This document shows positions 1 to 7,499 of a DNA stretch of 35,591 nt, in pieces (positions within the stretch are counted from its first letter, which is position 1; every line of letters starts with the position of its first letter). The stretch comes from Oxalobacteraceae bacterium UBA6018. GTDB taxonomy: Bacteria; Pseudomonadota; Gammaproteobacteria; Burkholderiales; Burkholderiaceae_D. A program made the translations under genes and the position numbers. Below the pieces are notes generated by a model. The model saw only the letters and a list, made by a program, of their open reading frames with translations. It searched no databases and had not been told where the DNA came from. The stretch spans positions 1 to 35,591 of the forward strand of contig DIZW01000040.1 in NCBI GenBank assembly GCA_002428015.1. Reading direction: 5' to 3'.

Positions 1-494
1 CGCTCGCCGCCGATATGGTCGCCATGCTTGCCGCCCAGGATATCGAAGCGTTGCGCGCTGAAGTCGCGCCCGGCCAGCAGGCCGTGCTGGCGCAGGTGGT
101 CGAGCGGGATCAGGCGCGCCTGCGGCGAATCGATGGCGCCGAAGCCGACGCGCATGCCGCGCAGGCCGGACAGGTCCGCGCCCACGGCGTCGGCCGCGTC
201 GGCGCGCATCACCAGCACCGAGCTCAGGTCGCAGTCGGTGTCGCGCATGGCCACCGCGCGCGCCTGCTGGCCGCGGGCACGTGCCATGCGGTCGGCGCGC
301 ACCCAGGCCAGCGGCGAATTCCAGGCCAGCGCGACGCTGCCGTCAAACTGGGCCTCGACCTGGCGCTCGTAGTTGGAATACAGGATGTAGTCGAAGGCGA
401 AGCCGTGGCGGTGGAAATACTCCTTGAAGCCTTCCCAGATCGTCACGACCTTCGGCGCGTAGGCGACCGCGCCCATCATCAATGGTGTCGTCAT
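1..494 (-). CDS. PhnD/SsuA-like substrate-binding protein, partial (C-terminus beyond window edge)
   Basis: The leftward reading frame is open from an ATG at 494 to the window edge (about 164 residues seen). It begins TTPLMMGAVAYAPKVVTIWE and continues with features of periplasmic-binding-protein fold II of the PhnD type: YERQVEAQFDGSVALAWNSP, then a DLSSVLVMRAD stretch and LRGMRVGFGAIDSPQARLIP. No signal peptide is visible: the protein starts directly in the first beta strand, which is odd for a transporter binding protein and suggests a cytoplasmic role, an enzyme-like role, or a misplaced start. The start is supported by a GAGGTGGC ribosome site inside the end of the upstream acyl-CoA-dehydrogenase-like gene, 10 bases away, so the two genes are probably co-transcribed. 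The ligand cannot be named from sequence. Confidence 0.7.
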   Translation of the reverse strand, partial: MTTPLMMGAVAYAPKVVTIWEGFKEYFHRHGFAFDYILYSNYERQVEAQFDGSVALAWNSPLAWVRADRMARARGQQARAVAMRDTDCDLSSVLVMRADAADAVGADLSGLRGMRVGFGAIDSPQARLIPLDHLRQHGLLAGRDFSAQRFDILGGKHGDHIGGE

Positions 495-504
495 CGATGC
501 CACC

Positions 505-1623
505 TCAACCGAAGACCGGCATGCCGCACACGGCCTTGCCGATGAAATCGAACAGCACGTCCGAGGTCGGCGCCATGACCGACGCCGCGCGCGCGTCGCG
601 GAAATAGCGCTCCACGCCGACGTCCTTGCGGAAGGCGGCGCCGCCGCACACGCGCATCGCCGTGGCGGTCACGTCCAGCGCCGCCTCGCCCGCCGCCGCC
701 TTGGCCTGCATCACGCGCAGCATGGCGTCGGGGCGCCCGGCCGCCAGCGCGGCGACGGTGTCGTCGCGCAGCACGCGCGCCATGTCGGCCTGGATGCGGG
801 CGCGCGCCAGATAGGCGCGCACGGTCGGCAGGTCGGACAGGGCGCTGTCCAGGTGCGCGAAGCGGCTGGCGCCCACGTGGGCGCAGGACGCCGTCAGCGA
901 CGCGTCCATCAGGCCCACCGAGCACGACGCGATCAGCACCGAGAACACCGGCAGCACGGCGCCGATCATGATGTCGAAGCCGCCGCCGTCCTCGCCCAGC
1001 ATGCGCGCCAGCGGCACCCGCATGGCCTTGGCCGTGAGCGGCGAGGAGCGGTTGCCGCGCAAGCCCATGCCGTCGAAGTGGACCGGCTCGGACAGCCCGG
1101 CGCTCTTGCTGTCGACCAGCCACAAGGTGCTGGCGCCGGCCGCGCCCATCGGGGCGGTCGACCACACATAGGAATCGGCCTCGCCGGCCGAGGTGACCAT
1201 GGTCTTGCTGCCGTCGACGACGGCCTCGTCGCCGTCGCGCGCGACACTGCCGACCGGCGCCCAGAAATGGCTGCGCGAGCCCTGGTCGGACCATGCCAGC
1301 GTGCTCAGATGGCGGCCGGCGGCGATGTCGCGCCGCACCGCGTCGCTGCCGAATTTTTCCAGCACCGTGGTGGCGCAGTAGTGCATGCACACCACCATGG
1401 CGGTGGAGGGGCAAGCCTGGGAGATCAGTTCGACCGCCTGGGCGGCCGCGTCCAGGCCCAGGCCCATGCCGCCCACCGAGGCGGCGCTGACCAGGCCGAG
1501 CAGGCCGGCCGCGCCCAGGGCGTCGATGGCGGCACGTGGGAAGACGGCGTCGCGGTCGGTCGCTGGCGCGGCCGGGGCGATGGTGTCGCGGATAATGGTT
1601 TCGAGTGTAGCTAAATGTGACAT
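505..1623 (-). CDS. acyl-CoA dehydrogenase-like flavoprotein
   Basis: A 372-residue protein with the acyl-CoA dehydrogenase layout: an N-terminal helical domain (to about residue 115), a beta domain containing VVDGSKTMVTSAGEADSY and the MGLRGN segment, and a C-terminal helical domain with ATAMRVCGGAAFRKD followed by RYFRDARA. In ordinary family members the last motif is followed by a Y-E-G-T type segment that carries the catalytic glutamate. Here it reads VMAPTSDVLFDF, so the glutamate appears to be alanine. The protein may therefore be a non-canonical member (for example a flavin-dependent monooxygenase-like protein) rather than a beta-oxidation enzyme. The start at 1623 (SHLATLETII) is chosen because AGGGATGCC precedes it; longer readings give an untypical N-terminus. 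It is followed closely by the PhnD-like gene. Substrate unknown. Confidence 0.8.
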   Translation of the reverse strand: MSHLATLETIIRDTIAPAAPATDRDAVFPRAAIDALGAAGLLGLVSAASVGGMGLGLDAAAQAVELISQACPSTAMVVCMHYCATTVLEKFGSDAVRRDIAAGRHLSTLAWSDQGSRSHFWAPVGSVARDGDEAVVDGSKTMVTSAGEADSYVWSTAPMGAAGASTLWLVDSKSAGLSEPVHFDGMGLRGNRSSPLTAKAMRVPLARMLGEDGGGFDIMIGAVLPVFSVLIASCSVGLMDASLTASCAHVGASRFAHLDSALSDLPTVRAYLARARIQADMARVLRDDTVAALAAGRPDAMLRVMQAKAAAGEAALDVTATAMRVCGGAAFRKDVGVERYFRDARAASVMAPTSDVLFDFIGKAVCGMPVFG

Positions 1624-1810
1624 GGCATCCCTATGGTTGAACGAGGGCGCCGCCATGGAGCATGACAAACAGATAGCCGTCCCGGCGCGGCGGGCCGCGG
1701 GACGAACGCAAGCGCCCGCAGCGGGTACGGGCGGCAAAGGCGCACCTCTATATGTTCTGCTGACCTGCATGGTGGCAGCGCTTGGAAACGGTACATGCCG
1801 TCGGGCCGAT

Positions 1811-1895
1811 ATGCACCGGGCTACGCGCGGGCCGTCTGACCCGACGCCGCTTTCCTGGGAAAGGGCGATCGGCGTTACGGCGAGCCATGGTGCAT
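1811..1895. other. nested inverted repeats, possible structured RNA or protein-binding region
   Basis: ATGCACC (1811-1817) is complementary to GGTGCAT (1889-1895), and next to it GGCT (1819-1822) to AGCC (1883-1886). Inside lie ACGCCG (1844-1849) with CGGCGT (1870-1875), and CTTTC (1850-1854) with GAAAG (1859-1863) around a CTGG loop. The pairs are nested, as in a folded RNA. Read leftward it would lie in a long 5' leader of the flavoprotein gene. It does not match the conserved core of any riboswitch class that I recognise. High GC makes chance pairing easy, so this is tentative. Confidence 0.35.
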
Positions 1896-1986
1896 CCAAC
1901 CAGACAGCTGGGGCAGTGTAACAGAGTCATTTCGCCGGCCAGGCCAAACTCCGCCGCGGCGCCGGACAAAAAAATCTGCGCATTCC

Positions 1987-2013
1987 TGTCACAAGCGGCG
2001 CGCTTGGCCCGTC
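1987..2013 (+). promoter_or_regulatory. ECF41-type sigma factor promoter
   Basis: TGTCACA (1987-1993) is followed after exactly 16 bases by CGTC (2010-2013). This matches the -35/-10 pattern known for ECF41 sigma factors, which typically drive a carboxymuconolactone-decarboxylase/oxidoreductase/epimerase gene and their own gene. It lies about 55 bases before the AhpD-like gene whose neighbour encodes an ECF41-type sigma factor, so autoregulation is the natural reading. The match is seen; the function is inferred. Confidence 0.8.
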
Positions 2014-2067
2014 TTACAGGTATGGAGGGCGCAATGGGCGCCTTCCCAGTCCACTACGAGGCACGCC

Positions 2068-2532
2068 ATGTCGAATACCGCCCGCATTCCCTTCTTCACC
2101 CTCGCCCCCGCCAACCTCAAGGCGATGATCAACCTGTCCGCGTCCGTGAAACAAAGTTCGCTCGGGCCGCATCTGGTCGAGCTGGTCCAGCTGCGCGTAT
2201 CCCAGATCAACGGATGCGGCATTTGCGTCGACATGCACTGGCGCGACCTGATCAAACAGGACGTCAATCCGCGCCACCTGAACGCCTTGCCCGGCTGGCG
2301 CGAGGCGCCGTTCTACAGCGCGCGCGAACGCGCCGCGCTGGGCTGGGCCGAAGCGGTCAACGCGCTGCCGCTGCGCGACGACACCGACGCCGCCTACGCC
2401 GAACTGCAGCTACATTTCAGCCCCAACGAGATCGCCGAGCTCAGCTACGCCACCGCCGCCATCAAGGCGTGGAACCTGCTCAACCTCAGCCTGCGCAACC
2501 AGATCGCCGAAGTGCCGGCGCCCGGCTTCTGA
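2068..2532 (+). CDS. carboxymuconolactone decarboxylase / AhpD-family protein
   Basis: A 154-residue all-helical protein of the AhpD-like/CMD superfamily. The hallmark is QINGCGICVDMH, giving a CxxC pair (Cys50, Cys53) with His57 and Glu38 upstream, the peroxidase-type active site of alkylhydroperoxidase-like proteins. Later segments ALGWAEAVNAL and YATAAIKAWNLLNLS fit the same fold. The likely role is thiol-dependent reduction of peroxides or of an unknown electrophile in the cytoplasm. It sits just downstream of a consensus ECF41 promoter and 56 bases before an ECF41-type sigma gene, the standard arrangement in which this enzyme class is the main target of the sigma factor. The ribosome site before the ATG is weak (CGAGG). 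Confidence 0.9.
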   Translation: MSNTARIPFFTLAPANLKAMINLSASVKQSSLGPHLVELVQLRVSQINGCGICVDMHWRDLIKQDVNPRHLNALPGWREAPFYSARERAALGWAEAVNALPLRDDTDAAYAELQLHFSPNEIAELSYATAAIKAWNLLNLSLRNQIAEVPAPGF

Positions 2533-2588
2533 CGGCCCGCCCCGGCGCCGCCGTTCGCCCCGCCGTTCACCCTTATACTGTGTCAGAG

Positions 2589-3477
2589 ATGAGCACGCCC
2601 GCCAGCCCCAGCCAGGAATCGACCTTCGCCGCCATGCGGCCCAGGCTGTTTTCGATCGCCTACCGCATGCTGGGAACGCGGGCCGACGCGGAGGACGTGG
2701 TGCAGGATGCCTGGCTGCGCTGGCACGGCGGCGAGCCGGCGGCATTGCAGTCGGCCGAGGCGTGGCTGGTCACGGTCACCACACGCCTGTCCATCGACCG
2801 CCTGCGCACACGTAAAACCGAGCGCGAAGCCTACGTCGGCTGGTGGCTGCCCGAGCCGCTGGTGGAACTGGATGAGCGCACCCCGGAGAGCGCCGCCGAA
2901 CTGGCCAGCGAGGTGTCGGTGGCCTTCATGTGGATGCTGGAGCGCCTGGCGCCGGATGAACGCGCCGCGTTCCTGATGCGCCAGGTGTTCGACCACGATT
3001 ATGCCGACATCGCGGCGATGCTGGACAGACCGGAAGCGAGCTGCCGTCAGCTGGTGCACCGGGCGCAGGCGCGCGTGCAGCAGGAGCGCCCGCGCTTCGC
3101 GGTGCCCAAGGATGCGCACCGCGATCTGCTGGCCAGTTTCATGCAGGCGGCCGTCAAAGGGCGACCGCGCCGCCATGAAGGCGCTGATGTCGGACCAGGT
3201 GCAACTGGTCGCCGACGGCGGCGGCAAGGTCAATTCCTTCCTGCGCGTGCTGCACGGGGCCGGCCGCGTCGCCGGCGTGTACTGGTCGCTGGAGCACCAG
3301 TATCCGGCCCAGGTGGCTTACCGGCCCGCCATGATCAACGGCGAGCCTGGCCTGCTGCGCTATGTGGGCGGCACACTCGAATCGGCCCAGTCCTTCGTCG
3401 TCGATGGCGGGCGTATTGTCGCGGTGTTCATCATGCGCAATCCGGACAAGCTGACCGCGCTCCCCCAGCGCATGTGA
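2589..3477 (+). pseudogene. ECF41-type RNA polymerase sigma factor, interrupted by a frameshift
   Basis: Sigma region 2 (about residues 12-80, with YRMLGTRADAEDVVQDAWLR) and region 4 (about 108-168, DYADIAAMLDRPEASCRQLVHR) are intact and are linked by the WLPEP motif (86-90) diagnostic of ECF41. The family's SnoaL-like C-terminal extension is present with its DGGGK and NPDKL motifs, but in the +1 frame. AAAGGGCGAC at 3156-3165 has one G too many: with GG in place of GGG (3159-3161) the protein reads VKGDRAAMKALMSDQ without a break and is 295 residues long. As written, translation leaves the family after codon 190 and runs on to a stop at 3504-3506. In studied ECF41 proteins this extension controls sigma activity, so a genuine shift would give a deregulated or dead factor. 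A sequencing error in the G run is equally possible. Confidence 0.85.
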
Positions 3478-3502
3478 AGGCGCGGCCGCGCTGGCCCGGC
3501 TG

Positions 3503-4843
3503 CTAGTACAAGCCCCAGAGGTAGACGAACAAGGTGTTGTTGTCCCTGGCGTTGCGGCCATTGCCGTCGTAGTTGTTCGACGCGCCGTGGAAGCGGTCGT
3601 AGGCGAAGTACTGAACGCCGGCCCGCAGATGCTGCTCGGGTATCCAGAACAGCTCAGGCGTCCAGCCGCGCGTGTCCGGATTGCTGGCCGCGTCCGGGTA
3701 CAGCACCGCGTCCGAGCTGCCGGTGGTGCTGAAATAGGCCAGGCTGGCCCCGTACTTGGCGCCGTAGGTGTAGCTCCCCTTGAGTTTGAGCTGGTTGAGC
3801 TGGTTGGTCCGGTTGGCGGCCACCGCGGTCAGGTCGCCGTGGGCGATCGTCTCGTGAATGTAGCTCATCTGGGCGGTGGCGGTGTGCGGCGCGTCCGAAT
3901 ACTGGTACTGCGCGTCCACGCCGCGGTCGTGATACTGGGTGGTCGGCCCGGACGGGTTCAGGTTGTCGGGATAGATGTCGGCGTTGAAGGCCATCAGGCC
4001 CACCATCGCGCTATGCGGCCCCCAGTCATGGGTCAGCGCCACCCGCAGGTAGGGGTTGATGCCCCTGAGCTTGATCTGGTCGGCGTTGCTCGTGCCCAGG
4101 CTCAGGAAGCTCCAGGCCCCGGTCGCGCTCTGGTAGCCGCTCGCCTCTATATACAGGGTGCCATCCCAGAAGCCGTAGGCGCCGACGCCGGCGACCAGGG
4201 CGCCCAGCTGGGTCACCACGGGCGCGGCGTCCGGGCCGGTCACGCCGAACTGGGTCGGCACGTATTGCAGCCAGGCGGGCGCCGTGTTCCACGGGTCGCT
4301 GACCGAGGGATTGTTGTTCAGGTTCAGGCCGATGATGAGGTCCTCGCCGTGAAGAGCGAAGTGATCGGCGTAGCGCAGGTCGAGGTTGTCGGAACCCCAC
4401 TTGCCGTTCCAGCGTCCGGTCACCGGGTCGCGGTTGTCGTAATTGTTGTAGGTCGCCTGGGCGAAAATACCGGACTTGTCAGTGATCTTGCCGGCCACGA
4501 ACACGCTGGCGGTCTGGAACAGGGCGACCGCGTCCTTGGCGAACGCGTCGTCATCGGTCGGGGTGGCGCTCTTGGTGTAGCTGGCCACGCCCATCACGGA
4601 CAGCGGCAGGGTGCGCGTGCCGATGGCGTAGCCGGTCATCTTGAACATGCGTCCGAACGAGGTCAGTTCGGGGAACTGGCCGCCCGCGTGGCAGGTGGCG
4701 CACTGCATGCCGGTCTGGCGCGCGAAGGCGGGCACGGCCCGGGCCAGCAGCGGGACGGACAGAAGCTGGGCGGCGATGATGACAGCCAGCGTACGCCAGA
4801 TGCGTGCGCCCGGGCGAGGTGTCGGGCGTGGCGTTGATTTCAT
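3503..4843 (-). CDS. mono-haem cytochrome c / outer-membrane beta-barrel fusion protein
   Basis: A 446-residue exported protein. An N-terminal signal peptide (basic, then LAVIIAAQLLSVPLLARAVPA) is followed at once by QCATCH (Cys48, Cys51, His52), a single c-type haem site, and by FPELTSFGRMFKMTGY, a segment common to proteins of this type. The remaining 370 residues are rich in alternating aromatic/polar strands (YIEASGYQS, LRAGVQYFAYDRF, NTLFVYLWGLY) and end in tyrosine after an aromatic strand, as outer-membrane barrels do. I infer a haem-bearing porin, possibly for electron transfer across the outer membrane; the true partner is unknown. A perfect FNR/Anr box lies about 130 bases upstream, suggesting induction at low oxygen. 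It converges with the sigma gene with only 25 bases between them. Confidence 0.75.
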   Translation of the reverse strand: MKSTPRPTPRPGARIWRTLAVIIAAQLLSVPLLARAVPAFARQTGMQCATCHAGGQFPELTSFGRMFKMTGYAIGTRTLPLSVMGVASYTKSATPTDDDAFAKDAVALFQTASVFVAGKITDKSGIFAQATYNNYDNRDPVTGRWNGKWGSDNLDLRYADHFALHGEDLIIGLNLNNNPSVSDPWNTAPAWLQYVPTQFGVTGPDAAPVVTQLGALVAGVGAYGFWDGTLYIEASGYQSATGAWSFLSLGTSNADQIKLRGINPYLRVALTHDWGPHSAMVGLMAFNADIYPDNLNPSGPTTQYHDRGVDAQYQYSDAPHTATAQMSYIHETIAHGDLTAVAANRTNQLNQLKLKGSYTYGAKYGASLAYFSTTGSSDAVLYPDAASNPDTRGWTPELFWIPEQHLRAGVQYFAYDRFHGASNNYDGNGRNARDNNTLFVYLWGLY

Positions 4844-4971
4844 GGGATTTCCTCGGAAGTGGTCGACCGGCCCATCTTACGCGGGCGCTTCTCTGTTCCA
4901 AGGCGCGGTTTCGTCGAGATTCGTGGAATTACAACGGATTTTATTTGATCAAAGCTTTAACTCGCAAAATT

Positions 4972-4985
4972 TTGATCTGCATCAA
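4972..4985 (-). promoter_or_regulatory. FNR/Anr-type binding site upstream of the cytochrome-porin gene
   Basis: TTGATCTGCATCAA is an exact match to the FNR/Anr consensus TTGAT-N4-ATCAA. In the leftward direction a TAAAAT sequence (4943-4938) lies downstream at near-promoter distance, so the site could act as an activator site roughly 45 bases before transcription start. A second short palindrome, TTTGATCAAA, lies at 4944-4953. The stretch from 4844 to 4994 is otherwise empty and unusually AT-rich for this region. Confidence 0.7.
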
Positions 4986-4994
4986 ACAGGCTGA

Positions 4995-5027
4995 TCGGCA
5001 GATGCGGCGCGCCAGGCGCTCTGCCGA
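4995..5027 (-). terminator. probable terminator of the malonate operon
   Basis: TCGGCAGA (4995-5002) and TCTGCCGA (5020-5027) form a perfect 8-base stem, extended by GCG/CGC inside the loop. It begins 15 bases after the stop codon of mdcH in the leftward direction. The T-rich tail is poor, so termination strength is uncertain. Confidence 0.5.
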
Positions 5028-5041
5028 CTTTCGATGGCGGT

Positions 5042-5941
5042 CTACGCGAACTGCGCGGCCACCCAGCCGGCCACGCCGTCCAGGCTGCGGAACTCGGACA
5101 CCGAGCGGCAGGCTAGGCCGGGATGCTGGGCTCTGAACATGCGCGCCAGGCCCGCGCCCGGCCCCAGCTCCAGCGCGACCGTGATGCCCGCTTCGACGGC
5201 GCTGTCCATGCAATCGCGCCATTCGATGGTCTCGGCCAGCTGGCGCGACAGATGCGCGACCGCGCCTGCCTTGTCATGGACGCGGGCCGCGCTGATCCCG
5301 CCCAGCACCGGACAGCGCGCCGCGCCGAAGGGCTGCGCGGCCAGGGCCGCGGCGAACGGCGCCACCGCCGCCGCGATCAGGGGCGTGTGGGAGGCGAGCG
5401 TCACCGGCAGGCGCTCGCAGCGCGCGCCCGCCGCGGCCAGCGCCTGCGCCAGAACGGGCAGGTCGTGCTCGAATCCGCCCACGATGCAGGTGTCCGGCCC
5501 GGTCACGATCGCCACGTGCCAACGCGCGCCCGCCGCCAGCGCGCGCAGGCGCGCAAGGGCGAGACCGCCGATGGCCGCGAGCGCCTGCGGCGGGCCGGCC
5601 GCCGCGGCCTGGTCCATCAGCGCGGCCCTGACGCCGGCCAGTTCGATGGCCTGGGCCGCGTCCAGCGCGCCGGCCACGCCGTAGGCGGACAGCTCGCCGA
5701 TGCTGTAGCCGGCCACCAGGGCCGGCGCCGGGATGCGCTCGCGCAGCGCCTCCCACATGGCCAGGGTGGCGCAGACGATCGCCGGCTGGGCGACGCGGTT
5801 GGCGAACAGCGCGTCCGGTTCGGCGGCGGGGCGGTGGCGGGCGATCAGCGCCGCCGCGCCCGGATCGGTGGCGGCCAGCGCGTACATGTCCGGCCCTTGC
5901 GCGCCCTGGCCAGGGCAGAGCAGCAGTAGGCGCGCGCTCAT
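5042..5941 (-). CDS. mdcH: malonate decarboxylase epsilon subunit (malonyl-CoA:ACP transacylase)
   Basis: A 299-residue acyltransferase of the FabD fold. PGQGAQ (10-15) and GYSIGE with nucleophile Ser80 are visible, followed by a LASHTPLIAAA segment carrying the catalytic His. MdcH transfers a malonyl group from malonyl-CoA to the thiol of the prosthetic group on MdcC, priming the decarboxylase cycle. The role is fixed by context: it is the last of seven mdc genes and its ATG overlaps the mdcB stop (ATGA at 5938-5941). Without that context it could be mistaken for FabD. Confidence 0.93.
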   Translation of the reverse strand: MSARLLLLCPGQGAQGPDMYALAATDPGAAALIARHRPAAEPDALFANRVAQPAIVCATLAMWEALRERIPAPALVAGYSIGELSAYGVAGALDAAQAIELAGVRAALMDQAAAAGPPQALAAIGGLALARLRALAAGARWHVAIVTGPDTCIVGGFEHDLPVLAQALAAAGARCERLPVTLASHTPLIAAAVAPFAAALAAQPFGAARCPVLGGISAARVHDKAGAVAHLSRQLAETIEWRDCMDSAVEAGITVALELGPGAGLARMFRAQHPGLACRSVSEFRSLDGVAGWVAAQFA

Positions 5942-6843
5942 GGCGGCGGCATCAGGTCGAGCGCGTGCACCAGGCAGGTGGCCGCCAGCAGATCGGCGGC
6001 GCCGCCCGGCGACAGGCGCCGCGCGACGAACAGCTCGTGGCAGGCGAGCGCGTTGGCGCGCCAGCGCGGGTGTGCGCTGCCGCCCAGCGCGATGAAGCGG
6101 CGCGCAGCCTCGCGCACGGTGGCCGCGCCGCGCGCGCCACCGCGGTGCAGGACGTTCGTATCGCTGACGTGGGCCATCAGGGCAAACAGCGCGTCGATAC
6201 GCGCGCAGCGCATCCCGCGCCCCGCCGCCAGGGTGCGGCGCAGGGCCGGCAGGCCGACCTCGAAGACCGACGGCAGGCCCAGCGCGCCTTCCTCGCGCGC
6301 GCCGCTGGCGCCGTGGCGCGCCGCCGCGCGCAGGCCGTTCGAGTTCGCTTCAGTGAGGCCGGTGTGGGCGGCCAGCGCGTCGCCCCAGCTGATCAGCAGG
6401 TTGGCGCGCAGGGTCGGCGCCGTCGTCGGCATGCCCTGGGCCCAGGCGCGGCCGGCCGCAGCCGCCAGCAGGCCGAGGCTGAAGATGGCGCCGCGGTGGG
6501 TGTTGATGCCGGCGGTCGCCTTGAGCATGCGCTCCTCGGCCTCGATGCCGAGCTGGCGCAGGACGGCGAAGGGCGCGTCGTCGATGCCGGCCTGGCAGAT
6601 CCGCGCGAAGTAGTGGCGCAGCGCGAACATGCTGCGCACGAAGGTGGCGGCGTTCATGTCGCGATGGCTGCCGTTGTCGACCAGCGATACCAGCCCGGGC
6701 TTCGGATACAGCACCAGCTCGGCATGCAGGCAGCCGACCGCCAGGCGTGCCGCGCTGGCGCGCAGGCGCCGCTGGTCGCTTTGCGGGCGCACCCGGGCGG
6801 GCGGCGCCAGCCTGGCCGGGATCAAGGGGGGCAGGGCGGACAT
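5938..6843 (-). CDS. mdcB: triphosphoribosyl-dephospho-CoA synthase
   Basis: A 301-residue member of the CitG/MdcB family. It makes 2'-(5''-triphosphoribosyl)-3'-dephospho-CoA, the prosthetic-group precursor for the acyl carrier MdcC, from ATP and dephospho-CoA. Family signatures seen include LYPKPGLVSLVDNGSHRDM near residue 55, the histidine-rich AGINTHRGAIFSLG and HVSDTNVLHRGG. The ATG at 6843 is preferred because GGAGG stands seven bases before it; an in-frame ATG at 6849 overlaps the mdcG stop but leaves only one base after GGAGG. Its stop overlaps mdcH. Confidence 0.93.
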   Translation of the reverse strand: MSALPPLIPARLAPPARVRPQSDQRRLRASAARLAVGCLHAELVLYPKPGLVSLVDNGSHRDMNAATFVRSMFALRHYFARICQAGIDDAPFAVLRQLGIEAEERMLKATAGINTHRGAIFSLGLLAAAAGRAWAQGMPTTAPTLRANLLISWGDALAAHTGLTEANSNGLRAAARHGASGAREEGALGLPSVFEVGLPALRRTLAAGRGMRCARIDALFALMAHVSDTNVLHRGGARGAATVREAARRFIALGGSAHPRWRANALACHELFVARRLSPGGAADLLAATCLVHALDLMPPP

Positions 6844-6845
6844 CC

Positions 6846-7499
6846 TCATGCCTCCAGGGTGGCCAGCAGCGCGGCGCGATTCGACAGGCGCACACCGCCC
6901 AGGTCCTTGACCAGCACCTTGGCGCCCGTCGGCCCGGCCGCCAGCCACTCCTTCCAGGCCACCGCGGCGCCGCAGGGGAACACCAGCTCGCCGTCCAGCG
7001 GCAGCCCGGTGGCCGCCTGCGCCAGCAGGGCCAGGCCGGCGCCCAGGCCGTCCACGCTGGCGGGGTGGAACAACAGGTCGATATCGGAGCGGGCTGTCAC
7101 ATATGGCTGGCCGGTGATGGCCTGGAGCGCGAGCGAGCCGAAGACGTGCAGGCGCAGGCCGCGCGCGGCCGCGTCCAGCGCTGCCAGGGGCGCGCGCCAC
7201 AGCTGCGGCGCTGTGTCGAGCACCGCGCCCAGCGCCAGGGGCGGGGCGCTGCGCGCGACGACCGCGCACGCGACCGTCAGCGCGATGCGCTCCTTGGCGC
7301 CGCTGACGGCGTCCGGCGGCAGGGGCAGGCCCAGGCATAGCTGGTCCGCGCCGGCGCCCGGTTCATGGCGCCGCACCACGGCCGGCCAGTCCTTATCTCG
7401 CCAGCGCGCGAGCGCATCCCGCTGGGCCGGGCCGGCCGCGCGCCAGGCGCCATCCCAGCCGCCAGGCGTGAGCCACACCAGGTCATGACGCGAGTGCAT
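6846..7499 (-). CDS. mdcG: phosphoribosyl-dephospho-CoA transferase
   Basis: A 217-residue nucleotidyltransferase that attaches the triphosphoribosyl-dephospho-CoA made by MdcB to the acceptor serine of MdcC. The motif VFGSLALQAITG followed by ARSDIDLLF supplies the expected GS and DxD metal-binding residues. HDLVWLTP at the N-terminus is characteristic of MdcG. The start overlaps the end of mdcE by 17 bases, the longest overlap in the operon, and the only upstream purine-rich match is GGGAAAGC, so initiation may depend on coupling to mdcE. Confidence 0.92.
   Translation of the reverse strand: MHSRHDLVWLTPGGWDGAWRAAGPAQRDALARWRDKDWPAVVRRHEPGAGADQLCLGLPLPPDAVSGAKERIALTVACAVVARSAPPLALGAVLDTAPQLWRAPLAALDAAARGLRLHVFGSLALQAITGQPYVTARSDIDLLFHPASVDGLGAGLALLAQAATGLPLDGELVFPCGAAVAWKEWLAAGPTGAKVLVKDLGGVRLSNRAALLATLEA

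Larger units (their letters stand above)
1624..2067. other. divergent intergenic region
   Basis: The 444 bases between the leftward flavoprotein gene and the rightward AhpD-like gene hold no convincing gene. They contain a nested inverted-repeat element at 1811-1895 and the ECF41-type promoter at 1987-2013, both listed separately. Translations across the region are arginine/proline-rich GC shadows without homology to any family I recognise. Confidence 0.6.

Noticed and set aside
3478..3502. GCGCGGCCGCGC palindrome between the convergent sigma and cytochrome genes
   Set aside because: Too short and lacks a T tract; such palindromes are common by chance at this GC level.
1782..3506. One long rightward frame running through the AhpD-like gene region into the sigma gene
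   Set aside because: Its first 260 residues are an out-of-frame reading of intergenic DNA and of the AhpD-like gene; only the part from 2589 belongs to a real protein.
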